Part shown: in pieces, positions 1 to 8,646 of the stretch
How positions within the stretch are numbered: position 1 is the first letter of the stretch
Layout: every line of letters begins with the position of its first letter
NCBI GenBank assembly: GCA_003223325.1
Contig: QHYS01000071.1
Coordinates: 1-48,213, forward strand
Direction: 5' to 3'
Length of the DNA: 48,213 nucleotides
From: Acidobacteriota bacterium
GTDB taxonomy: Bacteria > Acidobacteriota > Terriglobia > Acidiferrales > UBA7541
Notes under the pieces: generated by a model
Seen by the model: the letters and a program-made list of their open reading frames with translations, nothing else
The model's database searches: none
Told to the model about the DNA's origin: nothing
Made by a program: the position numbers and the translations under genes

Positions 1-271
1 TGAACATATCCCGGGTCACCCCTGCACGATGCAGCATGCCCGGAGGAACGGCTTCAATACCGTAGGTTACGATCTGCCCACCTTCATCCTTCACTTCCAC
101 CCACACATAGATGTGAGGATTTGTCCAATCAAGGCGTTTCAGTGTTCCCGTCACAGTAAAACTCTTCTTGGGATCGAATTCCGCGGTGACTGAGTGATGG
201 GCCAGGACCGGCACCGCAGCGAGCAGCAGCCCAAACAGCGTTACCAGAAGACCCTGGATATTGTTTCTCAT
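1..271 (-). CDS. DUF6152-family secreted protein (3' end outside window)
   Basis: The reading frame starts at an ATG at 271 and is open to the window edge, giving 90 residues of an incomplete protein. Residues 1-24 form a signal peptide with a leucine-rich core ending in VLA. The mature part opens with HHSVTAEFD and continues with a GTLKRLDWTNPH block, the pattern I associate with DUF6152, a family of small periplasmic or secreted proteins of unknown function. A second member lies at 39267-39707 and shares the His-His start and the W(S/T)NPH motif. The function is not known. Family assignment is fairly secure from the motifs; the C-terminus cannot be seen. Confidence 0.8.
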   Translation of the reverse strand, partial: MRNNIQGLLVTLFGLLLAAVPVLAHHSVTAEFDPKKSFTVTGTLKRLDWTNPHIYVWVEVKDEGGQIVTYGIEAVPPGMLHRAGVTRDMF

Positions 272-525
272 GGAAGTCTCCCAAGAATGCCTCAATCTGC
301 TGTCGTGCGAGCCGCATCAACACAATTTGCACGGATACTATCAGCCGTTATTTTTGGCGTCAAGTTAATGCCCTGCTCCGCCTGCTCCGCCTGCTCTGCG
401 CGGCTCGGCGGATTCGCTAGTTGTGATAGTGTGTTCGAGCATTGATCGATTGTAGCTGGCTCCAACAAGGTGAAAACGCTAAACCGCACGGGAAGGCTTG
501 ACCTTCCCGGAAGAGAGGACCAGAA

Positions 526-1422
526 ATGTCACGCTATAAAACGATCTCCTTAGGCGTCGGCCTCGCAGTCATGGCGGCCCTGGTCCCACTTACGCCTTCC
601 CTGAGCGCACAACAGTTTCTGCCGATCCAGACGCACGCTCTGAATGGGGGCGTTTACTGGGTCGAAGGAGGCGTGGGCTCCAACTCAGGCGTCGTCATCG
701 GAAAGGACGGCGTGATCGTCATCGATGCCAAGCAGACGCCGGAGTCGGGCAAAGCAGTAATGGCTGAAGTCGCCAAACTCACGCCCAAGCCCGTGACGCA
801 CGTGATCCTCACCCACAGCAATCTCGATCACGTCGACGGCTTACCTGGCTTCCCCAAGGGCCTAACCATTATTGCGCAAGAGAATTGCAAACAGCAGATG
901 GAGCACCCGCGCAACAACCCACAAAACATCGACCTCAGCGGTTACATTCCCACCAAGACCGTCGCCAAGAAAGAATCCATGACCATCGACGGCGTGCGCT
1001 TCGTGCTGTTGCATTGGGCGCCGGCGCACACCAGCGGCGATTTGATCGTCTATCTGCCCGATCAGAAGATCGCCTTTACCGGCGACATCACCGTGATGCG
1101 GCTTCCCTACCCGCTCATTCATCTGGAAGATGAAGGGTCATCCGCAGGCTGGGTCGAAAGTATGAAGGGCATCGTGGCGCTCAACGCTGATACCTATATC
1201 CCCGGACATGGCGGCTCGCAAACCACCGCCGAGCTGCAGCAGCGAATGACGAATACGGCGGCACGACGGGAGAAAATCAAAGAACTGGTCGCCGAGCACA
1301 AATCTTTGGAAGAGATCAAGAAGGAACTCGGCGAGCCGCTCGCGCCGCCTGCTGGTGCTGGCCCCGGCTTCCCCGCTTTTACCGAGGTCGTCTACAAAGA
1401 GCTTTCCAAGAGCAGGAGTTAG
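526..1422 (+). CDS. Secreted MBL-fold metallo-hydrolase
   Basis: A 298-residue protein of the metallo-beta-lactamase fold, with a signal peptide at residues 1-28 ending near LSAQ, so probably periplasmic. Metal-site motifs appear in order: HSNLDH at 97-102, His167 in AHTSGD, Asp186 in FTGDI and His227 in IPGHGG. The usual first motif is HxHxDH; here the second His is Asn99, as in MBL subgroups with HxDxDH, so zinc binding at one site may be altered. A purine-rich GAGAGGA lies just upstream of the ATG. The substrate cannot be deduced; hydrolysis of a thioester, lactone or similar bond is family knowledge only. The preceding DUF6152 gene is on the other strand. Confidence 0.88.
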   Translation: MSRYKTISLGVGLAVMAALVPLTPSLSAQQFLPIQTHALNGGVYWVEGGVGSNSGVVIGKDGVIVIDAKQTPESGKAVMAEVAKLTPKPVTHVILTHSNLDHVDGLPGFPKGLTIIAQENCKQQMEHPRNNPQNIDLSGYIPTKTVAKKESMTIDGVRFVLLHWAPAHTSGDLIVYLPDQKIAFTGDITVMRLPYPLIHLEDEGSSAGWVESMKGIVALNADTYIPGHGGSQTTAELQQRMTNTAARREKIKELVAEHKSLEEIKKELGEPLAPPAGAGPGFPAFTEVVYKELSKSRS

Positions 1423-1458
1423 TTGCGGCGTTACTGAAGCGCGCCAACTTTCCTAACT

Positions 1459-1575
1459 GTCATTCCGAGCCCGCCTCTTCGCGCAAAAGTCATGGCGATC
1501 AGGAGCTTTTGCCCGTCAACAAAGTCGCCGCATTTGCGCCCGATTCCTCCTCCTGCGGGCGAGGAATCTTCTGTG
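1459..1575. repeat. Dispersed hairpin element, degenerate copy
   Basis: The spacer between two convergent genes begins with GTCATTCCGAGC and ends with a GAGGAATCTTCTG segment. These resemble the outer arm and the core of the dispersed element whose better copies lie at 14090, 15586 and 16329. This copy is diverged and has a different interior, so I am less sure of it. Confidence 0.4.
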
Positions 1576-1618
1576 ATTTACTGTAAGCGATGCGGCAGTC
1601 GCACGGCTCCCTTACGGC

Positions 1619-3577
1619 TTACCTCGGTTGCGTCAACACGTCGAGCAGCGCCGGCTCGCCGCGCTTGACCACCGCAATGGCGCGCCGCAGAGCCGGGGCA
1701 AGGTCCTTGGGATTATCGATCGGTCCTTCGGCGTAGACGCCCATGCTCTGCGCGAGTTTCGCAAAATCCACATTCGGGTCCCCGAACGTAGTCCCGATGC
1801 CCGCGCGATCGATGCCGCGGTTGTGGCGGTCAGCCATGCGTTGCACGTGCATCAATTCTTCGTGATAGGCGCGGTTATTGTGCATGACACTCAGCAACGG
1901 AATGCGATGATGCGCCGCCGTCCACAGCACCGTCGGCACAAACAGAAGATCGCCGTCGTCCTGAATACTCAGAGACAGGCGGCCATATTTCCTGTTGGCC
2001 AGCGCAGCGCCCACCGTGGCGGGCGCATTGTACCCGATGCCGCCCCCGCCCTGCCTGCCGATGTATTGGTATTGCTTATCGAAAGCCCAAAGCCGAATCG
2101 GCCACCAACTGAAGTGATGAAGAATCGACACGATCGACCAGTCCTCGTTCTTGATCTGTGCCCAGAGTTCGGCGCTCAGGCGGGCCGTGCTGATCGGACT
2201 CGCATCCCATGCGTAGGTCGCCTCTTTTCGCGTCGCTTCCAGCGCCACGTTGTGCGCCGCTGCGAGCCTGGCCCCGCGATCCTGGAGCACCCGCTTGCGC
2301 TCCAGCGTGATCTGGCGCTTGGTTTCCTCGATCAGCGCCGGCAAGGTCGCTTCCGCATCGGCCGCAATGGCCAGATCGACTTCGGTGAAGCGGTTGAATT
2401 CCTGGTAGTTGGATTTGGTGTAAAGATCGCCTGCAGAAATACTGATCAGTCTCGTTCCGGGCTTGATCAGGGAGCGCGAGCTGCGGTGCACCTGGTCGTG
2501 GAACGAGTTCACTACACTCCACAAATCCAAAGCTTCCAGACCCAGAATTACATCCGCGTTCGAGACGACCGCCCCGCGGCGGTTCGATTGGTTGAGGGGA
2601 TGCCGCGTGGGAAAATTCATCCGCCCGTTTATGTCGATCACCGCAGCTTGCAGCGTCTCGGCCAGCTCGACCAAGTGATTGATGCCCGCCTGCGTCCGCG
2701 CTGTGCGGTCCACTACGATCACCGGATTCTCCGCCTGCACCAAGAGCCGCGCTGTCTCCCCTACCGCGCCCGAATCACCCTGTGGCGGCGCCGGCAGCGT
2801 CACTTTCGGTATGCTCAGCCTGGTCCCTTCAGGAATGGGGTTTTCCTGTAGTTCGCTATCCGCCACCAGCAGCACCGGCGCCATTGGCGGCGTCATCGCG
2901 ATCTTATAGGCGCGCACCGCGGATTCCGCGAAGTGCTGCAGCGAGATGGGCTGGTCATCCCACTTCGTGTAATCGCGCACCATCGCAGCAGCGTCCAGCA
3001 CGCTGTGCGCCCATTCGCCATAAACGGGGGATCGCATCGTGGCGTCCAGGTTGTTGCCAATCACCATGTAAACCGGCACGCGGTCGCAATAGGCGTTGTA
3101 AATCGCCATCGCCGCATGCTGGAGCCCCACGGTGCCATGCGCAAACATGCACAGCGGCTTGCCCTCAATCTTCGCGTAGCCGTGGGCCATCGCCACCGAT
3201 TGCTCTTCATGAAGGCAAGTGATGAACTCAGGATTCTTGTTGCCTCCGTAGTTGATCACCGATTCATGCAGCGCCCGGAAACTCGAACCCGCCACCGAAC
3301 ACACGTACTCGATGCCGAGAGCTTTGAGCACGTCCACCATGAAGTCCGACCCCGTTCGATCCACAGTAAGCACTTCGGTAGTCGGCGGCGGATCGCCTTC
3401 GACTGCAGGAGGTAAAGGCACTCCACGAGGCGCCGGCGTGGCCGCTGCGGCGGCTTTTACCGCGAGCGGGTCCATCGTCGCAGCCAGCGCGGTTGCACCC
3501 GCCAGCGTGCCCGCGCCGGCCGCTACTCCCTTCAGAAACTCTCGCCGCCCCACCGATCGCTTTTTGCTTCTCGCCAT
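1619..3577 (-). CDS. Tat-exported thiamine diphosphate-dependent enzyme (acetolactate synthase-like)
   Basis: A 652-residue protein of the pyruvate-decarboxylase/acetolactate-synthase type. Residues 1-45 carry a twin-arginine signal (VGRREFLKG followed by an Ala/Gly-rich core), so the folded protein is predicted to be exported with its cofactor. The N-terminal PYR domain contains the conserved Glu in CLHEEQSVAMAHGYA (about 124). A central domain follows, then the PP domain with the ThDP/metal motif DDGD at 541-544 and its partner NN at 567-568. The start has a purine-rich GAGGCGGGA upstream. ThDP enzymes decarboxylate or condense 2-keto acids; the substrate here is unknown. Export is unusual because most relatives are cytoplasmic. 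The next gene upstream, a cytochrome, is on the same strand more than 300 bp away. Confidence 0.88.
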   Translation of the reverse strand: MARSKKRSVGRREFLKGVAAGAGTLAGATALAATMDPLAVKAAAAATPAPRGVPLPPAVEGDPPPTTEVLTVDRTGSDFMVDVLKALGIEYVCSVAGSSFRALHESVINYGGNKNPEFITCLHEEQSVAMAHGYAKIEGKPLCMFAHGTVGLQHAAMAIYNAYCDRVPVYMVIGNNLDATMRSPVYGEWAHSVLDAAAMVRDYTKWDDQPISLQHFAESAVRAYKIAMTPPMAPVLLVADSELQENPIPEGTRLSIPKVTLPAPPQGDSGAVGETARLLVQAENPVIVVDRTARTQAGINHLVELAETLQAAVIDINGRMNFPTRHPLNQSNRRGAVVSNADVILGLEALDLWSVVNSFHDQVHRSSRSLIKPGTRLISISAGDLYTKSNYQEFNRFTEVDLAIAADAEATLPALIEETKRQITLERKRVLQDRGARLAAAHNVALEATRKEATYAWDASPISTARLSAELWAQIKNEDWSIVSILHHFSWWPIRLWAFDKQYQYIGRQGGGGIGYNAPATVGAALANRKYGRLSLSIQDDGDLLFVPTVLWTAAHHRIPLLSVMHNNRAYHEELMHVQRMADRHNRGIDRAGIGTTFGDPNVDFAKLAQSMGVYAEGPIDNPKDLAPALRRAIAVVKRGEPALLDVLTQPR

Positions 3578-3631
3578 GTTCCCGCCTCAATCTTTCGCGA
3601 ACTCTAGCCTAGGGAGCGCGTCGCCCCGTTT

Positions 3632-3720
3632 GTTATTCTGAGCGCAGCGCCGCGACATTCCTTTTCCGGAAATCGCGGTTTCGCGATTTCTGTCGCGGCA
3701 CACAGTCGAAGAATCTATCT
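3632..3720. repeat. Dispersed hairpin element with perfect internal hairpin
   Basis: A copy of the dispersed intergenic element. The outer arm is GTTATTCTGAGCG and the core GTCGAAGAATCTATC. Between them is a perfect 9-bp stem, GAAATCGCG at 3669-3677 and CGCGATTTC at 3682-3690, with a GTTT loop. The rest of the 3578-3896 spacer shows no convincing gene or promoter. Confidence 0.55.
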
Positions 3721-3896
3721 TCAATTCCTTCACGTTTTGCCGGCCGTCACGGAGCGAGGTTTTCGCTCCGTTCCGCACCCGTCGGCAACATACGACGAAC
3801 CGTCTCCGAAAAGCAATCCTCCGCTCCGCCCCGTCCGCCCCGCGCCGCCATCTGGTCTTATTTCGAGGGCAGACCGGGGTCCCCGGCATGCGACGC

Positions 3897-5075
3897 CTAT
3901 GGCGTTGCGGCTTTGGGCAGCACGCTTTCGCCGAACTTGCCTTCGTCGATCGGGACGTTGGTCTGAACGTCCGTCATGTCAAAATCAGAGCGCCCATCGG
4001 TCCAGGTGAGCGTCCAGTGGAAGGGCACTTTAACGCCCGCGAGATCGCGATAATCCGAGTAATCCACTTGCGAAGGATTGAAGCCAAGCGCCGTGTCGGC
4101 AAACCGCGCTACCCGCACCAGCAAACCCGATTTTGCATCGAAGAATAATTTTACGCGACTCCCTCCGGGGGCCGTCGCCTGGACGACTTGGACTAGATGG
4201 TCGTCCACGGTCGTAGGCGGGAACCCCACCTGCCAATCGCGGAGATATTTCTTGATCCCGGCGGGGAAAAACATCTCCGCATCCAATTGAGCGCCGTCGA
4301 GTTCTCCTCCTGTCAGTGACTTCACCGGAAGCACGGTGTTGGTCATCGCGATCCATCCGTTGCGACCATCATAGGTCGTGATGTTTTCTGCCTTCTCAGA
4401 CCGATGCACGATTGCGGTACTTTGCCCGGGGAATTTGGCATAGACCTCTGCGGGAACTTTGTCGAGATTTGTGTCGAAGCCAGCGTAAGTCCCTTTGGCG
4501 GTAAAGCTGGTAATGCCGGCCAGGCGCTCTGCCCCGCCGAGCGCCTGAATATATTTGTCGAGGATCTGATCGGCGGTCGGCGACGGAATAGGCTCATCCG
4601 GAACTTCAATGTCATTCGGATCCCGGTCAGGTACAGCGCCATTCTGCACCGCCAGGCTCGGCGTCTCCGGGGGCTGCGTATCGCTGCGATGGCAAGTCCA
4701 GCAGGTGACCCTGTGCGTGCCGCCGAAGTTTGCTTGATTGATGGCTTTCACCATGAGCATCATCTGGCGCGCCTTCTGTTTTTTCGGGGTGTCCGCAGCA
4801 TAGTCCCTGATCATGCCTCTGCCCCCTGCCGAATGACATTCCGTACAATTCACACTCAGAGACGCGGCGATGAAACCCATCGTCCCTAGAAATTGGTCCA
4901 CGGGGATTCCTTTGAGCACTTGAACGTTCTTAAAAAATTGTTCGGACATCAGCGGCTTCGCTGGGGTCGCTTGGCCGCTGGGCGACCCAGCTTGGCCGTG
5001 CGCCGCCGCGCCCACAAAGCACACGGCTGTCATTCCCATGGCGCTAAGAATCCCTCGCTTGGAGCTGAATTTCAC
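3897..5075 (-). CDS. Di-haem c-type cytochrome, reaction-centre cytochrome c subunit family
   Basis: A 392-residue exported protein starting at GTG (5075) behind AAAGGAG. Residues 1-27 are a signal peptide. Two haem-binding CxxCH motifs, CTECH at 77-81 and CWTCH at 125-129, sit in a context (KNVQVLKGIPVDQF, MGFIAASL) typical of the cytochrome subunit of photosynthetic reaction centres. That subunit has four haems and this protein has only two, as in many non-phototrophic acidobacterial homologues. Residues from about 170 form a C-terminal domain without haem motifs that I tentatively liken to outer-membrane lipoprotein-sorting proteins. A role in periplasmic electron transfer is inferred. No reaction-centre genes are in the window. 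Confidence 0.85.
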   Translation of the reverse strand: MKFSSKRGILSAMGMTAVCFVGAAAHGQAGSPSGQATPAKPLMSEQFFKNVQVLKGIPVDQFLGTMGFIAASLSVNCTECHSAGGRGMIRDYAADTPKKQKARQMMLMVKAINQANFGGTHRVTCWTCHRSDTQPPETPSLAVQNGAVPDRDPNDIEVPDEPIPSPTADQILDKYIQALGGAERLAGITSFTAKGTYAGFDTNLDKVPAEVYAKFPGQSTAIVHRSEKAENITTYDGRNGWIAMTNTVLPVKSLTGGELDGAQLDAEMFFPAGIKKYLRDWQVGFPPTTVDDHLVQVVQATAPGGSRVKLFFDAKSGLLVRVARFADTALGFNPSQVDYSDYRDLAGVKVPFHWTLTWTDGRSDFDMTDVQTNVPIDEGKFGESVLPKAATP

Positions 5076-5906
5076 GTTGATCTCCTTTCCCTCCGCCGCG
5101 CGAAAACGCGCCTTGCCGCCAGTGGGTCTACCGCCGCGGCACAGAGCTCCCGCGCCTGCCGTTAGTGTGGCTGACGTGAGTTTCTCCGAACCCGCGCACC
5201 CCCATTGCCGTTATAGTATGGCCGGCGTACAACAACAGATCAAGAAGGCGCTCTACATGTTGAGACAATTCACTCTCTTCTAAGTCCCGTTAGTCGCGCC
5301 TACATGAGCGCTGCTCACGAGTTCGGCGACCTCGTTTTCGAAGCGTTGACCATGATAGGCAATGGAAACCGATTTCACCGTCTCCTTGTTGTATGGGCAT
5401 ATCCTTGTTTTCTGCGGCTACTCCGAAACTACCGGAGCCTATGGCCTTCAGACCAAAACAAGTTGGCCCTCGAGGCAAAATAGAAATACCGCGGGCGAAG
5501 CATCACACCCCGGCAGTCGATGTCTTGTCAAAAAAATCGACCACCCCACGCTGCCAGGGACAGACTGATCGTTTTTCGAACAAACCGCACTCTTCTCGCC
5601 ATCTCTGCCCCGGCCAATTCCTCTCCGTTCTCTGAGCTCTCCGTGTCTCTGTGCCCTCTGTGTTAAATTTCCCATTCCCTGTAATAACTCCGTCCCGCAG
5701 GATACTTGTGCAAAAACGCGCGCGCAACTATCGCACAAATGAATACTTCCGTTTTCGAAGACTTACTGTAAACCGCTTACAATCAACACTTCCGGAAAAA
5801 GCATAGGGGGAGGGGTACCCCAGGGATGTCGTCGAGCGACAAGGCCAATTCCTCCGCCGCCCAATCGCTCACGCTTAGCGTAGAATCGCCTCAAGGAGGC
5901 GAAACC
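5076..5906. other. Long intergenic region without convincing gene
   Basis: About 830 bases lie between divergent genes. Short open frames occur but none has a recognisable domain, strong ribosome-binding site and sensible start together. The stretch is less GC-rich than its neighbours. Recognisable content is the CACAGAG-type repeat near 5631-5670 and the strong Shine-Dalgarno at 5893-5899 serving the cupin gene. Promoters for both flanking genes should lie here, but I could not pick one with confidence. Confidence 0.5.
5631..5670 (-). repeat. CACAGAG/ACACGGAG-type dispersed repeat
   Basis: On the minus strand this reads TTAACACAGAGGGCACAGAG followed by ACACGGAGAG. I recognise it as a short sequence found scattered in non-coding DNA of many soil bacteria, where it is often mis-translated as peptides containing TEGTETRRAQR. 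It is not a gene; its function is unknown. Confidence 0.55.
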
Positions 5907-7101
5907 ATGGCTGACGATGACAGCGATTCCAAATTCTCGCGGCGCGATTTCTTGGAAGTGAGCTCCGGCGCGCTGGCAGGCGCCGGGGTAACCTCCGTGG
6001 CGAACATGTTCGCGCAGGATCAATCCAAGAGACCGGCCTCCGACCGCAGCGCGAGCGATCCGGGCCCGGTGAATTCTCCGCTCGACACGCAGAATCCTGA
6101 TTCCGGCAATCCGCCGCCGACCGACGCCGGCGGCGTGCAGACATTCAAGTATCCCTTCTCCTTCGCGCACAAGCGGCTGCATCAGGGCGGATGGTCCCGC
6201 GAAGTCACCGTACGCGAACTCGCCGTCTCCACAACTCTTGCCGGCGTGGATATGAGGCTTACGGCCGGCGGAGTCCGCGAACTCCATTGGCATACCGCTG
6301 CGGAGTGGGCCTATATGCTCTACGGAAGCGCGCGGATTACCGCCATCGACAACGAAGGCAAAAGCTTCGTCGCCGACGTAAAGAAAGACGATCTTTGGTA
6401 CTTCCCCACCGGAATTCCGCACTCGATTCAGGGATTGAATCCGGATGGCGCGGAGTTCCTGCTCGTTTTCGATGACGGCAACTTTTCGGAATTTGCCACG
6501 GTTTTGCTCTCCGACTGGATGGTGCACACGCCCAAGGACGTCTTGGCCAAAAATTTTGGTGTTCCTCAGAACGCTTTCGACAAGCTGCCCCAGAAAGAGC
6601 TGTTCATCTTTCAAGGCCAGGTTCCTGGCCCCCTCGCAGCCGACCAGAGAGCCGCCGCGGGAACCCGAGGGCTCTCCGCGACCGATTTTGCGTTTCGCAC
6701 GCTGCAGCTTCCCGTCACCAAGCGGACCCGAGGCGGGGAGGTGCGCGTCGTGGATTCCGGCCAGTTCAATGCACTGGCATCAGAACGCGGACGAATGGCA
6801 ATACTATTTCGCCGGGAAAGGCCGAATGACCGTCTTCGCCACCGGAGGGCGCGCGCGGACCATGGACTTCGAAACGGGAGACGTTGGCTACGTCCAGCAA
6901 ACCTTGCCGCACTACATCGAGAACACCGGCAACACCGACCTGAAATTCCTGGAGATGTTCCGCAGCAGTTTCTACCAAGACCTTTCTCTGTCTGAATGGC
7001 TGACCCACATCCCACCCGAGCTCGTCATGGCGCACCTGAACATCGACAAGGCGACGCTCGACGCGATTCCTCGCGACGAGGCCATCATCATGCCGGAATG
7101 A
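5907..7101 (+). pseudogene. Tat-exported oxalate decarboxylase-type bicupin, internal deletion and frameshift
   Basis: The start is the ATG at 5907, preceded by a near-ideal AAGGAGG at 5893-5899. Residues 1-37 carry a Tat signal (SRRDFLEV). The first cupin is intact: manganese ligands His127, His129, Glu133 and His172 in RELHWHTAAEW and GIPHS. The lid loop reads SEFAT (194-198) where Bacillus OxdC has SENST; the catalytic Glu195 is kept. The second cupin begins with EVRVVDSGQFN, but at about 6768 the frame changes and the match resumes at HWHQNADEWQYY in another frame, ending at 7101. Compared with the family, roughly 20 residues are missing at the join. If real, the second metal site is lost; if an assembly error, the gene would encode a normal oxalate decarboxylase converting oxalate to formate and CO2. 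Confidence 0.8.
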
Positions 7102-7152
7102 GACGTCCGCCAGCGAAGCCCTCAGTGCAATCTATTCTGTGGAGGAACTTCG

Positions 7153-8646
7153 ATGCCCTCACCATCGCGCATCTTGTCGCGTTTTCCCATGCTGTTTCCG
7201 CTCGCGATGCTCCTTCTGCTCGCTTTCACGGCCCAGGCTCAGTCGCCCGATTTCTCGAAGACGGTGCAGGATTTCGTGCACGTGCAGGCTGCCAAGGTTG
7301 TCCTGACCCATGTTCGGATTATCGACGGCACCGGAGCGTCGGCGGTGGAAGACCAGAACGTCGTGATAGCGGGCGGAAAAATCGCGGAGGTGCAGAGAGG
7401 CGCCGACGTGCCGCCGGCCGCGGACATAACCGTTCTGGATCTTCATGGGTACACGGTCATGCCCGGCATCGTAGGCATGCACAACCACCTTTTCTACATC
7501 GCGGAGCCGAATCTCGATAGCCAACGGCATTTTGACGCTCCGCTTCTCGTGCCGCAAATGACTTTCTCCGCCCCGCGCCTCTATCTTGCCGGTGGCGTGA
7601 CCACCATGCGCACCACGGGCAGCGTCGAACCGTACAGCGACTTGAATTTGAAGCGCGACATCGATGCCGGCAAGCTTCCCGGCCCGCACATCGACGTGAC
7701 CGGGCCGTATCTCGAGGGGTCCGGCAGCGAATTTATCCAGATGCACGAACTCAGCGGCCCGGAAGACGCGCGGCAGACTGTGGAATACTGGGCCGATCGC
7801 GGCGTGACGTCGTTCAAGGCCTATATGAACCTCACGCGGGCCGAGTTGAAGGCCGCGATCGATGCGGCCCACAAGCGCGGCATCAAAGTCACCGGCCACC
7901 TCTGCTCCGTGACGTACAAAGAGGCCGCCGAGCTCGGTATTGATGATCTGGAGCACGGCTTCTTCGTCAACACGCAGCTTGATCCGGACAAGAAACTCGA
8001 TGTCTGCAGCCAAAGCGAAGGTGACGAAACGCTTGCGCGCATGGATCCCAACGGCCCCGAGGCAGAAGACCTAATCTCCACCCTGATCCGCCATCACGTC
8101 GCCATTACCTCTACGCTGCCGGTCTTCGAGGCAGCGGTGGGCGGGGGGCGTCCGCCCGTGCGGCAGCAAGTGCTCGACGCAATGACTCCGCAGGCGCGCG
8201 AGGATTTCTTTCTGCTTCGGCAGCGGCCCGCGTCGGCGCCAGCTCCGAAGGTCGACCGGCCGATGCTCTGGAAGCGAGACCTGCAACTCGAGCACGCCTT
8301 CGCAGCCGCCGGAGGGTTGCTTCTCTCCGGACCCGATCCCACCGGACGGGGCGACGTGCTTCCGGGATTTGGAGATCAGCGCGGGATTGAATTGCTGGTC
8401 GAAGCCGGATTTTCGCCGGTCGAGGCCATCAAAATTGCCACTCTGAACGGCGCCATTTATTTGGGCAGGGACAAACAGATTGGCTCCGTGGCGGCCGGAA
8501 AAAACGCAGACCTGGCCGTGATCAAGGGAGACCCCTCCAAACAGATTTCTGATATCGAAAACGTCCAAATCGTCTTCAAGGATGGTGTCGGCTACGACTC
8601 GCAAAAGCTGCTGGATTCGGTGAGAGGACGATACGGCCAGTATTGA
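7153..8646 (+). CDS. Exported amidohydrolase (imidazolonepropionase/prolidase-like)
   Basis: A 497-residue metal-dependent amidohydrolase starting 7 bases after GGAGG. Residues 1-30 form a signal peptide ending AQAQ. The N-terminal beta-sandwich strand pattern (VLTHVRIIDGTG, VVIAGGKIAEV) is followed by the first metal pair His110 and His112 in GMHNH, a candidate bridging lysine in TSFKAYM, His in KVTGHL, His in LEHGFF and an aspartate in SGPDPTG. The C-terminal segment (GSVAAGKNADLAVIKGDP) is typical of the superfamily. Substrates in related exported enzymes include N-acyl amino acids and dipeptides; none can be assigned here. It lies about 50 bases downstream of the broken cupin gene and may share its transcript. 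Confidence 0.88.
   Translation: MPSPSRILSRFPMLFPLAMLLLLAFTAQAQSPDFSKTVQDFVHVQAAKVVLTHVRIIDGTGASAVEDQNVVIAGGKIAEVQRGADVPPAADITVLDLHGYTVMPGIVGMHNHLFYIAEPNLDSQRHFDAPLLVPQMTFSAPRLYLAGGVTTMRTTGSVEPYSDLNLKRDIDAGKLPGPHIDVTGPYLEGSGSEFIQMHELSGPEDARQTVEYWADRGVTSFKAYMNLTRAELKAAIDAAHKRGIKVTGHLCSVTYKEAAELGIDDLEHGFFVNTQLDPDKKLDVCSQSEGDETLARMDPNGPEAEDLISTLIRHHVAITSTLPVFEAAVGGGRPPVRQQVLDAMTPQAREDFFLLRQRPASAPAPKVDRPMLWKRDLQLEHAFAAAGGLLLSGPDPTGRGDVLPGFGDQRGIELLVEAGFSPVEAIKIATLNGAIYLGRDKQIGSVAAGKNADLAVIKGDPSKQISDIENVQIVFKDGVGYDSQKLLDSVRGRYGQY

Noticed and set aside
1628-2851. Long plus-strand frame of 407 codons antisense to the ThDP enzyme
   Set aside because: The opposite strand encodes a complete, motif-bearing enzyme; the antisense product is Arg/His-rich and shows no domain, as is usual for shadow frames in GC-rich DNA.
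5500-5740. Small minus-strand frames containing TEGTETRRAQR-like peptides
   Set aside because: They are translations of a well-known non-coding CACAGAG-type repeat, not a protein.
5763-6614. Minus-strand frame of 283 codons over the cupin gene
   Set aside because: It is antisense to a clear Tat signal and cupin motifs and has no recognisable domain of its own.
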